From CAZHAC01 sp964383855 (GTDB lineage Bacteria; Chloroflexota; Dormibacteria; Dormibacterales; Dormibacteraceae), in assembly GCA_964383855.1 (NCBI GenBank), contig CAYLIP010000009.1:1-52570 (forward strand): a DNA stretch of 52,570 nucleotides, in the 5' to 3' direction. This document shows positions 32,419-41,442 of this stretch, piece by piece. The notes under the pieces are model-generated. The model searched no databases and was not told the origin of the DNA. It saw only the letters and a program-made list of their open reading frames with translations. Numbering within the stretch: the first letter of the stretch is position 1; each line of letters begins with the position of its first letter. Both the position numbers and the translations under genes were made by a program.

Positions 32419-32447
32419 TGGACATTTGGTCTGACAATTAGTATTAT
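32419..32447 (+). promoter_or_regulatory. promoter with FadR-type operator C in its spacer
   Basis: -35 TGGACA (32419-32424), 17-nt spacer, -10 TATTAT (32442-32447), each five of six to consensus; the ATG at 32454 comes 6 nt later. The spacer contains TGGTCTGACA at 32427-32436, the same core as operators A, B and D. A repressor bound there would block open-complex formation. This drives the large HyuAB-importer operon with a leaderless mRNA. Confidence 0.75.
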
Positions 32448-32453
32448 CCGTCG

Positions 32454-34535
32454 ATGGTGGTTGGGGAGCCCGCGGAAAGTCGCGTATCAGAGGGCGCCGC
32501 TGAGCGTGGCGCCGGTGGTGACGGGTCCGCCATGGTCGGGATCGACGTCGGCGGGACCTTCACCGATCTCTACTACGTCGATCCGGCCGGCGCCAGCCGC
32601 GTCATAAAGGTGCCGAGCACGCCGGCCGACCCCTCGGAGGGCCTGCTCGACGCCCTTCATGCGGCGGAAATCGAGCCCGGGTCTCTGGCCGCCATCCTGC
32701 ACGGAACCACCATCGCGACCAACGCCGTGATCGAGCGCCGGGGCGCCCGCTGCGCCCTCATCACAACCCGCGGATTCCGCGACGTACTCGAGCTCGGGCG
32801 GCGGGACCGGCCTCAGATGTACGGGCTGACCGGGGTCCACGAACCCTTGATCGAGCGGGACCGCCGTTTCGAGGTCGACGAGCGCATGGGCGCCGGCGGC
32901 GAGGTGCTCCGGCCTCTCCAGGACTCCGAGCTCCTGGGCGTCGCTCAGCGCATCCTCGAGCAGGACGTGGAATCGGTGGTCGTCGCCTTCCTTCACTCCT
33001 ACGCCAATCCGCTGCACGAGGAGCGCGCCCGAGAGATCCTCCAGGAGTTCCACCCGGCCTGGCACGTGGTCACGTCGGCCGACGTGGTCCGCGAGTACTA
33101 CGAGTTCGAGCGCACGAGCACGGCGGCCGTCCAGGGCTACCTGGAGCCGCTGGTGGCGCGCTACGCGGAGAACCTGATGGACAAGCTCGGCGGCTGGGGA
33201 TTCGACCGCGAGGTGCTGGTCATGCAGTCGAACGGGGGCGCCGGGCCGGCGAGGACCCTCGGCCGCAATGCCGCCAAGATCGTGCGGTCGGGGCCCGCCG
33301 CCGGCGTGATCGCGGCCGCTCACCTGGCCGCGGAGGCGGGCTACGAGCGCGTCATCACGGGCGATATGGGAGGCACCAGTTTCGATGTCGCGGTCGTCAT
33401 CGACGGCCAGCCGCCGATCGCCGAGACCACTCTGCTCGCCTTTCGCATGCCGCTCCGTCTGCCCATGATCGACGTGCACACGATCGGCGCCGGCGGCGGC
33501 AGCGTCGCCGAGATCGATCGAGGCGGCGTTCTCCAGGTCGGCCCGCGAAGCGCGGGCGCCCGGCCGGGGCCGGTGGCCTTCCGGCGAGGCGGGGTCGAGC
33601 CGACGGTCACGGATGCCAACGTGGCACTGGGCCGGATCGATCCAGAGCATCCGATCGGCGTCGGCGGCAGCCTCGACGTCGAGGGCGCGCGGGAGGCGAT
33701 TCGCCACCTCGGCGAAAGAATGGGCCTCGGAGTCGAGCAGACGGCGGAGGCGATCCTGACCATCGTCGAAAACCACATGGCCGGCCGTATCCGCCTGATC
33801 ACCATCGAGCGCGGCCTGGACCCCAGAAACTTCGCCCTGGTCGCCTTCGGCGGCGCCGGTCCACTCCACGGTGGCCGGCTGATGAAGGACGTCGGCATCG
33901 GCACCCTGCTGGTGCCTCGCTACCCGGGCGTCCTCTGCGCGACCGGCTGCCTCATGGCCGACATCCGCTACGACTTCTCCCAGACGCTCTCCAGCCGCGT
34001 CGATCTGATCTCGATGGCGGACCTGCGCTGCATTCTGGACGAGCACGTGCAGGCGGGCAGGCAGCGGCTGGCCGAGGAGTCGTCGGGCATCGATGACGTG
34101 ATCGTGACGCACCATGCCGACATGGCCTACGAGGGCCAGATCCATCAGCTCCGGGTCGAGATCGACCCCGGCGGCTCCACCGCCGACATGGCGGCCGCCT
34201 TCCGGCGCGCATACGAGGGCGAGTACCACACCAACCTGGGCGACCTCCCGATCAACGTCGTGAACGTCCGGACCACCGTCAAGGGGCTGCGGCCGCGCGA
34301 GCGCCGGCATCTCCGGGCGCCCCTCGAGCGGGGCGAGCCGGATGCCGCCCGCACGCGGCGCGTGCACTTCGGGGGCTGGGTCGAGACGCCCGTCTACGAG
34401 CGCGACTCGCTGCTCCCGGGCCACCGTTTCACGGGTCCCGCCATCGTCGAGCAGGGCGACACCACGACCGTGATCGAACCGGAGATGTCGGTCAGGGTCG
34501 ACGCCTACGAAAACCTCGTGGCGGAGGCCGGGTGA
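32454..34535 (+). CDS. hyuA: hydantoinase/oxoprolinase A-like ATPase subunit (HyuA / ketone carboxylase beta-like)
   Basis: 693 aa. The N-terminal ATPase lobe shows VGIDVGGTFTDLYYVD and LHGTTIATNAVIERRGAR; the second lobe has SGPAAGVIAAAHLAAEAGYE and GDMGGTSFDVAVV; the C-terminal part has FGGAGPLHGG. This family couples ATP hydrolysis to opening of cyclic amides (hydantoins, 5-oxoproline, lactams) or carboxylation of ketones (acetone, acetophenone). The ATG at 32454 fits the leaderless promoter; an internal ATG at 32532 just before the first motif is the alternative. It shares one base with the hyuB start. The reaction cannot be told from sequence by eye. Confidence 0.9.
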   Translation: MVVGEPAESRVSEGAAERGAGGDGSAMVGIDVGGTFTDLYYVDPAGASRVIKVPSTPADPSEGLLDALHAAEIEPGSLAAILHGTTIATNAVIERRGARCALITTRGFRDVLELGRRDRPQMYGLTGVHEPLIERDRRFEVDERMGAGGEVLRPLQDSELLGVAQRILEQDVESVVVAFLHSYANPLHEERAREILQEFHPAWHVVTSADVVREYYEFERTSTAAVQGYLEPLVARYAENLMDKLGGWGFDREVLVMQSNGGAGPARTLGRNAAKIVRSGPAAGVIAAAHLAAEAGYERVITGDMGGTSFDVAVVIDGQPPIAETTLLAFRMPLRLPMIDVHTIGAGGGSVAEIDRGGVLQVGPRSAGARPGPVAFRRGGVEPTVTDANVALGRIDPEHPIGVGGSLDVEGAREAIRHLGERMGLGVEQTAEAILTIVENHMAGRIRLITIERGLDPRNFALVAFGGAGPLHGGRLMKDVGIGTLLVPRYPGVLCATGCLMADIRYDFSQTLSSRVDLISMADLRCILDEHVQAGRQRLAEESSGIDDVIVTHHADMAYEGQIHQLRVEIDPGGSTADMAAAFRRAYEGEYHTNLGDLPINVVNVRTTVKGLRPRERRHLRAPLERGEPDAARTRRVHFGGWVETPVYERDSLLPGHRFTGPAIVEQGDTTTVIEPEMSVRVDAYENLVAEAG

Positions 34536-36292
34536 TGGACCCGGTGACGCTGGCCGTGGTCCGGGGCGCGATGGAGCAGGTCTGCGACGAGATGGACATG
34601 CACCTGATCCGCGCCGCCCTTTCGCCCATCATCTCGGAGACCAACGATTGCGCCCATGGCGTCTACGACCCGGAGACCGGGGAGACCATCGCGCAGGGCC
34701 GTTTCGGGCTGCCCATGTTCCTGGCCCAGATGCAGTTCAGCGTCCAGGCCGTGATCGAGAAGGCGCGCGCCACCGGCGGGTTCCACCCCGGGGACATGTG
34801 GATCATGAACGACGTCTACCTGGGCGGGACGCACCTGAACGACGTCACCCTCGTCGTCCCCTATTTCCACCAGGGAAGGCTGCTCGCCATCATCGCCAAC
34901 ACCGGCCACTGGATGGACGTCGGGGGCGCGACGCCGGGCGGCTGGGCGCCCACCGCTCCTGAGATCCATTACGAGGGGACGGTCATCCCGCCGGTCCGGC
35001 TCTATGACCGGGGCGTGCTGAACCAGGCCCTGCACGACATGATCCTGGCCAACGTTCGGATTCCCCGCGAGATCAATGGCGACCTGGCGGCGATGATCGC
35101 GGCGCTCAACCTCGGCCGGGACCGGGTCGAGACGCTGGTCGATCGCTATGGCGCCGGGGTCATCACCGAGTGCTGGCGCGAGATGTACGACCGCTCCGAA
35201 AGGCAGATCCGGTCCTACATCGCAGAGATCCCGGACGGCGTCTACGAGTTCGAGGACCATCTCGACAATGACGGCGTCGTCGACCGGCCGCTGGCCGTCA
35301 GGCTGCGGCTGGAGGTCGCCGGCGACGAGATGCTCTGCGACTTCACGGGCAGCGCGCACGCCTCCATGGGACCCATGAACTTCTCGCGCAGCACCGCCAT
35401 CTCGGCCTGCTACGTCGCCATCAAGCACATCTTTCCCGACGTGCCCGTCAACGGCGGCACCTTCCGCCCGATCCGGTTCGAGATACCCAGTGATTCGATC
35501 CTCGACGCCCGCTACCCGCGAGCGGTGGGCGGTGAGCTGGAGATCCTTGGCCACACGCTGGAGGCCATGTTCGGGGCTCTCGCGCAGGCGATTCCGGAAC
35601 GGGTGCCCGCTTGCTCCTTCGGCACCACCGGCGTGGTCACCGCCAGCGGGCGCCGCCCCGACACCGGCGCCTATTTCGTGGCCGTCTTCCCCTACCCGGG
35701 CGGCTACGGCGGCAGCGCGGTCAGCGACGGGCTGGTCAACGGGACGCCGCCCCAGTCGCAGGCCAACTTCATGTCGCTCGAGGCCTCCGAGCACCGGTAC
35801 CCGGTGCGCTTCGACCACTTCGCGCTTCGGGAGGACTCAGGAGGGGCTGGGCTCCATCGGGGCGGCTGCGGTACCACCTACAAGTTCACCGCCACCTCCG
35901 ACATCGTCGTGTCGATCCTCGGCGACCGGGCCGACAACCCGCCCTTCGGCGTCGCGGGCGGCGGGCCCGGCGCTCCCAACCGGGTCGCGCTGGAGCTGGG
36001 CGGACGCAGGGTTGTGCCACCCCTGAGGACCAAGCTCGAGCGCCAGCCGCTGGCGGCGGGTGACTCGGTCTGGGCGCAGTCGCCGGGTGGCGGCGGATTT
36101 GGCGATCCGCTGCAGCGCGAGCCCGAGGCCGTCGAACGGGATCTTCGCCTCGGCTACATCACCGCCGGAACCGCCGAATCGGTCTATGGCGTGGTGCTCC
36201 GCGAGGCCGGTCGCGGCCGGCCGGCCGTCGACCATGCTGCGACCGAGCGGCGGCGGGCCGGTCTGGCGGAGGGGGCAGGAACGCGGCCATGA
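34535..36292 (+). CDS. hyuB: hydantoinase/oxoprolinase B-like subunit (HyuB / ketone carboxylase alpha-like)
   Basis: 585 aa. The start SETNDCAHGVYDPETGETIAQ, the NDVYLGGTHLNDVTLVVP motif and the nearby His residues (THLND, NTGHWMD) are the catalytic and metal-site region of HyuB proteins. SPGGGGFGDPLQREPEAVERD closes the protein as in other members. It forms a complex with HyuA. Acetophenone carboxylase and acetone carboxylase need extra small subunits; none is encoded between this gene and the ligase, so a two-subunit enzyme as in hydantoinases or caprolactamase is possible. The next gene starts within its stop (ATGA). Confidence 0.9.
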   Translation: MDPVTLAVVRGAMEQVCDEMDMHLIRAALSPIISETNDCAHGVYDPETGETIAQGRFGLPMFLAQMQFSVQAVIEKARATGGFHPGDMWIMNDVYLGGTHLNDVTLVVPYFHQGRLLAIIANTGHWMDVGGATPGGWAPTAPEIHYEGTVIPPVRLYDRGVLNQALHDMILANVRIPREINGDLAAMIAALNLGRDRVETLVDRYGAGVITECWREMYDRSERQIRSYIAEIPDGVYEFEDHLDNDGVVDRPLAVRLRLEVAGDEMLCDFTGSAHASMGPMNFSRSTAISACYVAIKHIFPDVPVNGGTFRPIRFEIPSDSILDARYPRAVGGELEILGHTLEAMFGALAQAIPERVPACSFGTTGVVTASGRRPDTGAYFVAVFPYPGGYGGSAVSDGLVNGTPPQSQANFMSLEASEHRYPVRFDHFALREDSGGAGLHRGGCGTTYKFTATSDIVVSILGDRADNPPFGVAGGGPGAPNRVALELGGRRVVPPLRTKLERQPLAAGDSVWAQSPGGGGFGDPLQREPEAVERDLRLGYITAGTAESVYGVVLREAGRGRPAVDHAATERRRAGLAEGAGTRP

Positions 36293-37929
36293 GCGTCTAC
36301 GAGCAGCGGCCATGGCTGGCCATCTATCCGCCCCACGTGCCGGCCGACATCGAGCCGCCGGCGGAGACGGTGCTCGATTCCTTCCTTCGCGTTGCCCGCG
36401 AGGACCCCGAGCGCATTCTCATCGACGACGCGGGGGCGCGCCTGACCTGGGGCGAGGTCCTCCAATCGGCGTCAGCCTTCGCCTCTGCTCTGCGCGACGC
36501 GGGCGTGCAGCGCGGTGACCGGGTGGCGGTCTTCCTCCAGAACCGGCCCGAGTTTGTGCCCGCGCAGCTCGGCATCTGGATGGCCGGCGCCTCCCAGGTT
36601 GCGGTCAATCCCATGATGCGGGCGGCCGAGCTCGAGTACCTGATCGAGGACTCCGGCGCCCGGGCCCTCGTAACCGAGGCGGCGCTCTGGGAATCGGTGG
36701 GGCGCGAGGTGGCCGGCAGCGCCGCCCTTGACGTGAGCTTCGTGGTCGGAGCCGAGACGGCCGCTGCAGAGTTCCGCGGCTGGGCGGAGACCATCGCCGC
36801 CTTTGACGGCCGGTCGCTGCCGGACGCGGGCCCCAGGCTCGACGAGGTCGCCTTCCTGGTCTACACCTCGGGGACCACCGGCAAGCCCAAGGGCGCCATG
36901 AACACCCACCGCAACCTGACCTTCAACGCCGAGGTCTTCCGGGTCTGGATGCAGCTCGGGCCGGACGATGTGATCCTCGGGGGCGCGCCGCTGTTCCACG
37001 TCACCGGACTGGTCGCCCACCTGGCCGCGGCCTATCGCGCCGGATGCCCGATCGCGCTCTTCGGTCGCTTCGACCCCGAACGCTGCCTGGAGGCGATCGA
37101 ACGCACGCGCGCGACCTTTTCCGTGATGAGCATCACCGCCTACATCGCGCTTCTGGAGTCGCCCACCATCCGCACCCGCGACCTGTCCAGCCTGGTCAAG
37201 GTGTGCAGCGGGGGCGCCCCGGTGCCCCGGGCGACGGTGGAACGCTGGCGCGAGATCGCCGGCCGGCCGATCTGCAACATCTACGGCCTGACCGAGACGA
37301 CGTCGCCCTCGCACCTGCCGGCGTCGCTGACCGAGCTGGCGCCGGTCGACGCCGAGAGCGGAACCCTTTCGGTTGGGATTCCCGTCCCCAGCACGTACGT
37401 GCGGGTCGTCGATCCGGAGTCCATGCTCGACGTCGACGCCGGCGAGGAGGGGGAGCTCTGGATCCGGGGCCCGCAGGTCGTCCCGGGCTACTGGAACCGG
37501 CCGGAGGCCACGGCCGAGGCGATCGTCGACGGCTATCTGCGCACGGGCGACGTCGGCCGGATGGACGCCCGCGGCTGCTTCTACGTGGTCGACCGGATCA
37601 AGGACATGATCAACGCCTCGGGATACAAGATCTGGCCGCGGGAGGTCGAGGACCACCTGTACCAGCACCCCGCGGTCAGGGAGGCGGCGGTGGTCGGCGT
37701 CCCGGATCCCTATCGCGGCGAAACGGTCAAGGCCTTCATATCGCTTAAGTCGGGTGCCACCGTCACCGAGGAGGAGGTCATCGATTTCTGCCGCTCCCGG
37801 ATGGCCGCCTACAAGTACCCCCGAATGGTGGAGATCGTCGATGAGATCCCCAAGACGACCTCCGGCAAGATCCTGCGGCGCGAGCTTCGGGTGACCGGCT
37901 CCGCGGCCCGGGTGAGGCCCGGCTCATGA
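36289..37929 (+). CDS. acyl-CoA synthetase (AMP-forming)
   Basis: 546 aa ANL-superfamily ligase. The AMP-binding P-loop YTSGTTGKPKGAM is at about residue 193, GAPLFHVTGL and IYGLTETTSPSH follow, and the hinge and catalytic Lys region is YRTGDVG-like (YLRTGDVGRMD) and PKTTSGKILRREL. It activates a carboxylate formed by, or parallel to, the HyuAB step. The start overlaps the hyuB stop by 4 nt. The TETTSP stretch and the overall motif order resemble FadD3/medium-chain or aryl-acid ligases; substrate unknown. Confidence 0.92.
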   Translation: MSVYEQRPWLAIYPPHVPADIEPPAETVLDSFLRVAREDPERILIDDAGARLTWGEVLQSASAFASALRDAGVQRGDRVAVFLQNRPEFVPAQLGIWMAGASQVAVNPMMRAAELEYLIEDSGARALVTEAALWESVGREVAGSAALDVSFVVGAETAAAEFRGWAETIAAFDGRSLPDAGPRLDEVAFLVYTSGTTGKPKGAMNTHRNLTFNAEVFRVWMQLGPDDVILGGAPLFHVTGLVAHLAAAYRAGCPIALFGRFDPERCLEAIERTRATFSVMSITAYIALLESPTIRTRDLSSLVKVCSGGAPVPRATVERWREIAGRPICNIYGLTETTSPSHLPASLTELAPVDAESGTLSVGIPVPSTYVRVVDPESMLDVDAGEEGELWIRGPQVVPGYWNRPEATAEAIVDGYLRTGDVGRMDARGCFYVVDRIKDMINASGYKIWPREVEDHLYQHPAVREAAVVGVPDPYRGETVKAFISLKSGATVTEEEVIDFCRSRMAAYKYPRMVEIVDEIPKTTSGKILRRELRVTGSAARVRPGS

Positions 37930-38699
37930 GCATCGACTTTGTGCTCGACGGTGGCGTGGCGGTGATCACGATCAACCGCCCGGAGCGGCTCAACGCCATG
38001 GATGCCGACGCCTACGCCGCGCTCGCGGACGCCTGGTCGCGCGTCCGGGACGACTCCCAGGTCCGGGTGGCGATCATCACCGGCGCCGGGGACCGCTCCT
38101 TCACGACCGGCGCCGACATCAAGAGCTTCATCGGCGCGCCCCCGGAGCTGAGCGACTTCTGGCTGACCCAGAAGGGCCAGCTCCTGAACCGCGGCCTGCA
38201 GGTGTGGAAGCCGGTGATAGCCGCCGTCAACGGTTACTGCCTGGGTGGCGGGATGACGCTCCTGCTCGCGACCGACATCAGGGTGGCGGCCGAGCACGCC
38301 ACCTTCGGCGTGACCGAGGTCAAGCGCGGAGTCCTGGCCGGCAACGGGGGGACGCAGCGGCTGCTGGCGCAGCTGCCTCACGCGATCGCGATGGAGATGC
38401 TGCTGACCGGTCGCAGGATCGACGCGGCGACGGCCGAGCGCTGGGGTCTGGTCAACCGCGTGGTCCCGCTCGAAAAGCTCATGGACACGGCCATGGAGTA
38501 CGCGGCGGAGATCGCGGAGAACGCGCCGCTGGCCGTGCAGGCGACCAAGGAGATGGCGATTCGCTCGCGCGACATGGATCTGGAGACCGGGCTGCGGATG
38601 GAGCAGGCGATGAACCGCATCCTCCAGGCCAGCGAGGACGTCCAGGAAGGCGTGGCGGCGTTTTCCGAGAAGCGGCCGCCGAGGTTCCGCGGACGATGA
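37926..38699 (+). CDS. enoyl-CoA hydratase
   Basis: 257 aa crotonase. Oxyanion loops DRSFTTGADIKSF and AAVNGYCLGGGMTLLLATDIR; FGVTEVKRGVLAGNGGTQRL holds the first acidic residue (Glu) region. The second Glu of canonical hydratases (P[E/D]xG) is replaced by LAGNGG, which is also seen in isomerases and other crotonases, so the exact reaction is open. ATGA overlaps at both ends with the ligase and CoA-transferase genes. Confidence 0.9.
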   Translation: MSIDFVLDGGVAVITINRPERLNAMDADAYAALADAWSRVRDDSQVRVAIITGAGDRSFTTGADIKSFIGAPPELSDFWLTQKGQLLNRGLQVWKPVIAAVNGYCLGGGMTLLLATDIRVAAEHATFGVTEVKRGVLAGNGGTQRLLAQLPHAIAMEMLLTGRRIDAATAERWGLVNRVVPLEKLMDTAMEYAAEIAENAPLAVQATKEMAIRSRDMDLETGLRMEQAMNRILQASEDVQEGVAAFSEKRPPRFRGR

Positions 38700-39898
38700 C
38701 CCGGCCGAGCGGAGATGCGCTCTCGGGAATCACCGTGGTCGACCTCGGCCAGATCTACATGGCTCCCTACGCCACGCTTCTGCTGGCCCTCGCGGGCGCC
38801 GACGTGATCAAGGTCGAGCCCCGCCATGGCGAGCACCTGCGGGCGCGCGGGGACACCCGGGGGGCCGGCTATCCCTACCTGATGCTGAACTCCAACAAGC
38901 GCGGCATCACCCTCAACCTGAAGCACCCGCAGGGCCGGGACCTGCTGCTGGAGATGATCGAGCGGTCGGACGTCCTGGTCGAGAACTACGCCCCTGGCGT
39001 GATGGACCGTCTCGGCGTGGGCGCTGATGTGCTGATGAAGCGGAACCCGCGCCTGATCTACGCCTCGGGCTCCGGGTTTGGCCTCTCCGGGCCCTACCGG
39101 GATTACCCGGCCATGGACATCACCGTCCAGGCCCTGGCCGGGATCATGGCGACCACCGGCTTCCCGGACGGGCCGCCGGTCAAGGCGGGCCCGGCCATCG
39201 CCGACTTCATGGGCGGCATCCACCTGTATGGCGGGATCCTGACCGCGCTCTACGAGCGCGAACGGACGGGTCGAGGCCAGGTCGTGGAGGCGGCGATGCT
39301 GGACAGCGTCTTCCCGTCGCTGGCTTCGAGCCTCGGCCTCTTCTTCGGGTCGGGCGGTGAGCTGGCCCCCCGCACCGGCAACCGGCACAGCGGGCTCTCC
39401 GAGGCTCCGTACAACGTCTACCCGACGCGGGACGGCCACATCGCCCTCATCTGCGTCAGCAACTCGCACTGGCAGGCCCTACTCAAGGCGATGGGGCGTG
39501 AGGACCTGGCGACCGAGGAGCGGCTGCTCACGATCGCACGTCGAGCGGCCCACATCGACGAGGTCGACGCCCTGGTCTCGGACTGGACATCGCAGTTCAA
39601 CACCGCCGACCTCTGGCAGCTGCTGCGGGAGTGCCGGGTCCCGGCGGCGCCCGTTCGCGGGCTGGCACAGGTGGTCGCGGACGTCCATCTCCACGAGCGC
39701 GGAATGCTCCAGGACGTCGATCATCCCGAACTCGGCCGGATCACCCTGCCCAACAGCCCCTTCCGGCTCTCCGAACACCCGCCCGGCACGCCAAGACTCG
39801 CGCCCAGCCTTGGCGAGCACAACCAGGACGTCATCTGCGGATGGCTTGGACATTCCAGCGCGGAGCTCGCGCAGTACAGGGAGGAGGAGGTCATTTGA
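38696..39898 (+). CDS. family III CoA-transferase (CaiB/BaiF)
   Basis: 400 aa. VVDLGQIYMAPYATLLLALAG, DVIKVEPRHGEHLR and the SNKRGITLNLKHPQGRDLL segment are the N-terminal family signature; AMDITVQALAGIMATTGFPD and VKAGPAIADFMGGIH surround the catalytic Asp. It moves CoA between carboxylic acids and gives an ATP-free route of activation or recycling beside the ligase. The start at 38696 is fixed by the ATGA overlap; the longer upstream frame is noise. Confidence 0.92.
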   Translation: MTRPSGDALSGITVVDLGQIYMAPYATLLLALAGADVIKVEPRHGEHLRARGDTRGAGYPYLMLNSNKRGITLNLKHPQGRDLLLEMIERSDVLVENYAPGVMDRLGVGADVLMKRNPRLIYASGSGFGLSGPYRDYPAMDITVQALAGIMATTGFPDGPPVKAGPAIADFMGGIHLYGGILTALYERERTGRGQVVEAAMLDSVFPSLASSLGLFFGSGGELAPRTGNRHSGLSEAPYNVYPTRDGHIALICVSNSHWQALLKAMGREDLATEERLLTIARRAAHIDEVDALVSDWTSQFNTADLWQLLRECRVPAAPVRGLAQVVADVHLHERGMLQDVDHPELGRITLPNSPFRLSEHPPGTPRLAPSLGEHNQDVICGWLGHSSAELAQYREEEVI

Positions 39899-41022
39899 AG
39901 CCTGGCAGCGTGGTGATCGCCGGCATCGGCCATACGGAGTTCGGCAAGCTGCCCGGCCGCAGCACCGTCTCGATGAACGCCGAGGCCTGCCGGAAGGCGC
40001 TCAGCGACGCCGGAGTCGAGAAGGACCGCGTCGACGCGCTCTTCGTCAAATACCCGACCTCGAGCTTCTCCAGCATGTACGGGCAGTCGCTGGCGGAAGC
40101 GCTCGGCCTGCAGCCGCGAATCGGCGGCGTCTGGGATCAGGGCGGCGCCGCCAACATCAGCATGATCAGCTTCGCCGCGCTGGCGATCGAGGCCGGCCAG
40201 TGCTCGATCGCGCTGGTCACCTTCGCCGACAATCCGCGGACGGGCACGCGCCAGGCCTACGAGCGGGCCTGGGGCGACGATGCGCAGTACGGCTGGTTCG
40301 GAGTTCCGCCCGGGTACGCGATGATCGCGCGCCGCCACATGTCGGAGTACGGCACCACCTCCGAGCAGCTCGGCGCGGTCGCGGTGGCGATCCGCAACCA
40401 CGGCGCTCGCAACCCTGACGCGCAGCTCCGGCAGCCGCTCACCCTGGAGCAGCACCAGGCCGGGTCGTACATCGTCGAGCCGCTCCGGCGCGACGACTGC
40501 TGCCTGGTCTCCGACGGAGGCGCGGCGCTCGTGCTCATGAGCGCGCGAATGGCGTCCGAGCTGAAGGTGCCGGCGCCGGTGCCCGTTCTCGGCTTCGGCC
40601 AGGGCCAGACCTCCTGGGAGGTGGCCCAGCGACCCACTCTGACCGAGACGATGGCCGCCGTCTCCGCTCGAACCGCCTTCTCCATGGCCGGCCTGACGCC
40701 CAGGGACATCGACTGTGCGCAGCTCTACGACTGCTTCACGATCGTGCCGATCATGACCCTCGAGGACTACGGGTTCTGCGCCAAGGGCGAGGGTGGCAAG
40801 TTCGTCGAGGGCGGCCGCATCGAGCTCGGCGGCGAGCTGCCCGTCAACACGAGCGGGGGCCTGCTGTCGGAGACCGGGATGCCGGGGCTTCAGCTGGTCC
40901 TCGAGGCTGTGCGCCAGGTGCGCGGGACCGCCGTCAACCAGGTCCCGGGCGCGCGCAAGGTCGTGGTCAGCAACCAGGGCGGCATCATGCACACGCACTC
41001 GACGCTGCTGGTGGGCTCGTGA
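39895..41022 (+). CDS. thiolase-fold protein lacking thiolase catalytic residues (candidate Ltp2-type aldolase)
   Basis: 375 aa, SCP-x/thiolase superfamily. Where thiolases have the nucleophilic Cys (CASG) this protein has DQGGAAN (residues 81-87), and the GHP motif with the second catalytic His is NTSGGLLSETGMPG (about 318-331), so neither Cys nor His is present. YDCFTIVP and GFCAKGEGGKFV keep the fold. Together with the DUF35 gene that follows, this is the arrangement of Ltp2-ChsH2, which cleaves 3-hydroxyacyl-CoAs by retro-aldol reaction. Start TTG 39895 is supported by GGAGGAGGAGG 4 nt upstream and the overlap with the CoA-transferase stop. Confidence 0.85.
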   Translation: MKPGSVVIAGIGHTEFGKLPGRSTVSMNAEACRKALSDAGVEKDRVDALFVKYPTSSFSSMYGQSLAEALGLQPRIGGVWDQGGAANISMISFAALAIEAGQCSIALVTFADNPRTGTRQAYERAWGDDAQYGWFGVPPGYAMIARRHMSEYGTTSEQLGAVAVAIRNHGARNPDAQLRQPLTLEQHQAGSYIVEPLRRDDCCLVSDGGAALVLMSARMASELKVPAPVPVLGFGQGQTSWEVAQRPTLTETMAAVSARTAFSMAGLTPRDIDCAQLYDCFTIVPIMTLEDYGFCAKGEGGKFVEGGRIELGGELPVNTSGGLLSETGMPGLQLVLEAVRQVRGTAVNQVPGARKVVVSNQGGIMHTHSTLLVGS

Positions 41023-41420
41023 GCACGCTTCCGCCGCCCGAGCGCACCGAGCTGACCGCGCCCTACTGGGAGGCGCTCGACGGCGGCGAGCTCGTGTTCC
41101 AGCGCTGTGCCGAGTGCGGGAATCCCTGGCTCCCGGCTCGCACCGAGTGCCCGCGCTGCCTGGCCTCGGATTGGCAGTGGGAGACCGCGACCGGTGGCGC
41201 CCGGCTCGTCAGCTGGGTCGTCTATCACCGCAGCTACCACCCGGCGTTCGCCGACCGGCTGCCTTACAACGTCGCCATCGTCGAGCTCGACGAGGGGCCC
41301 CGGCTGATCTCCAACATCGCCGGCGTCCAGGGCGGGAAAGTGCTGCAGGCAGACATGCGGCTGCAACTGCGCGTGGAGCGGGACGGCGGCGTCCCGCTCG
41401 CACGATTTGAGATCGCCTGA
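41019..41420 (+). CDS. DUF35 Zn-ribbon/OB-fold protein, partner of the thiolase-like enzyme
   Basis: 133 aa. The N-terminal helix (APYWEALDGGELVFQRC) leads into a rubredoxin-like ribbon with Cys30, Cys33, Cys44 and Cys47, then an OB fold (SWVVYHRSYHPAF..LPYNVAIVELDEGPRLISNI). DUF35 proteins bind thiolase-fold enzymes and help place or transfer acyl-CoA. GTGA overlap with the upstream gene supports co-translation and complex formation. Confidence 0.9.
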   Translation: MSTLPPPERTELTAPYWEALDGGELVFQRCAECGNPWLPARTECPRCLASDWQWETATGGARLVSWVVYHRSYHPAFADRLPYNVAIVELDEGPRLISNIAGVQGGKVLQADMRLQLRVERDGGVPLARFEIA

Positions 41421-41442
41421 TCAAGGGCAGAGGAGAACTGAG

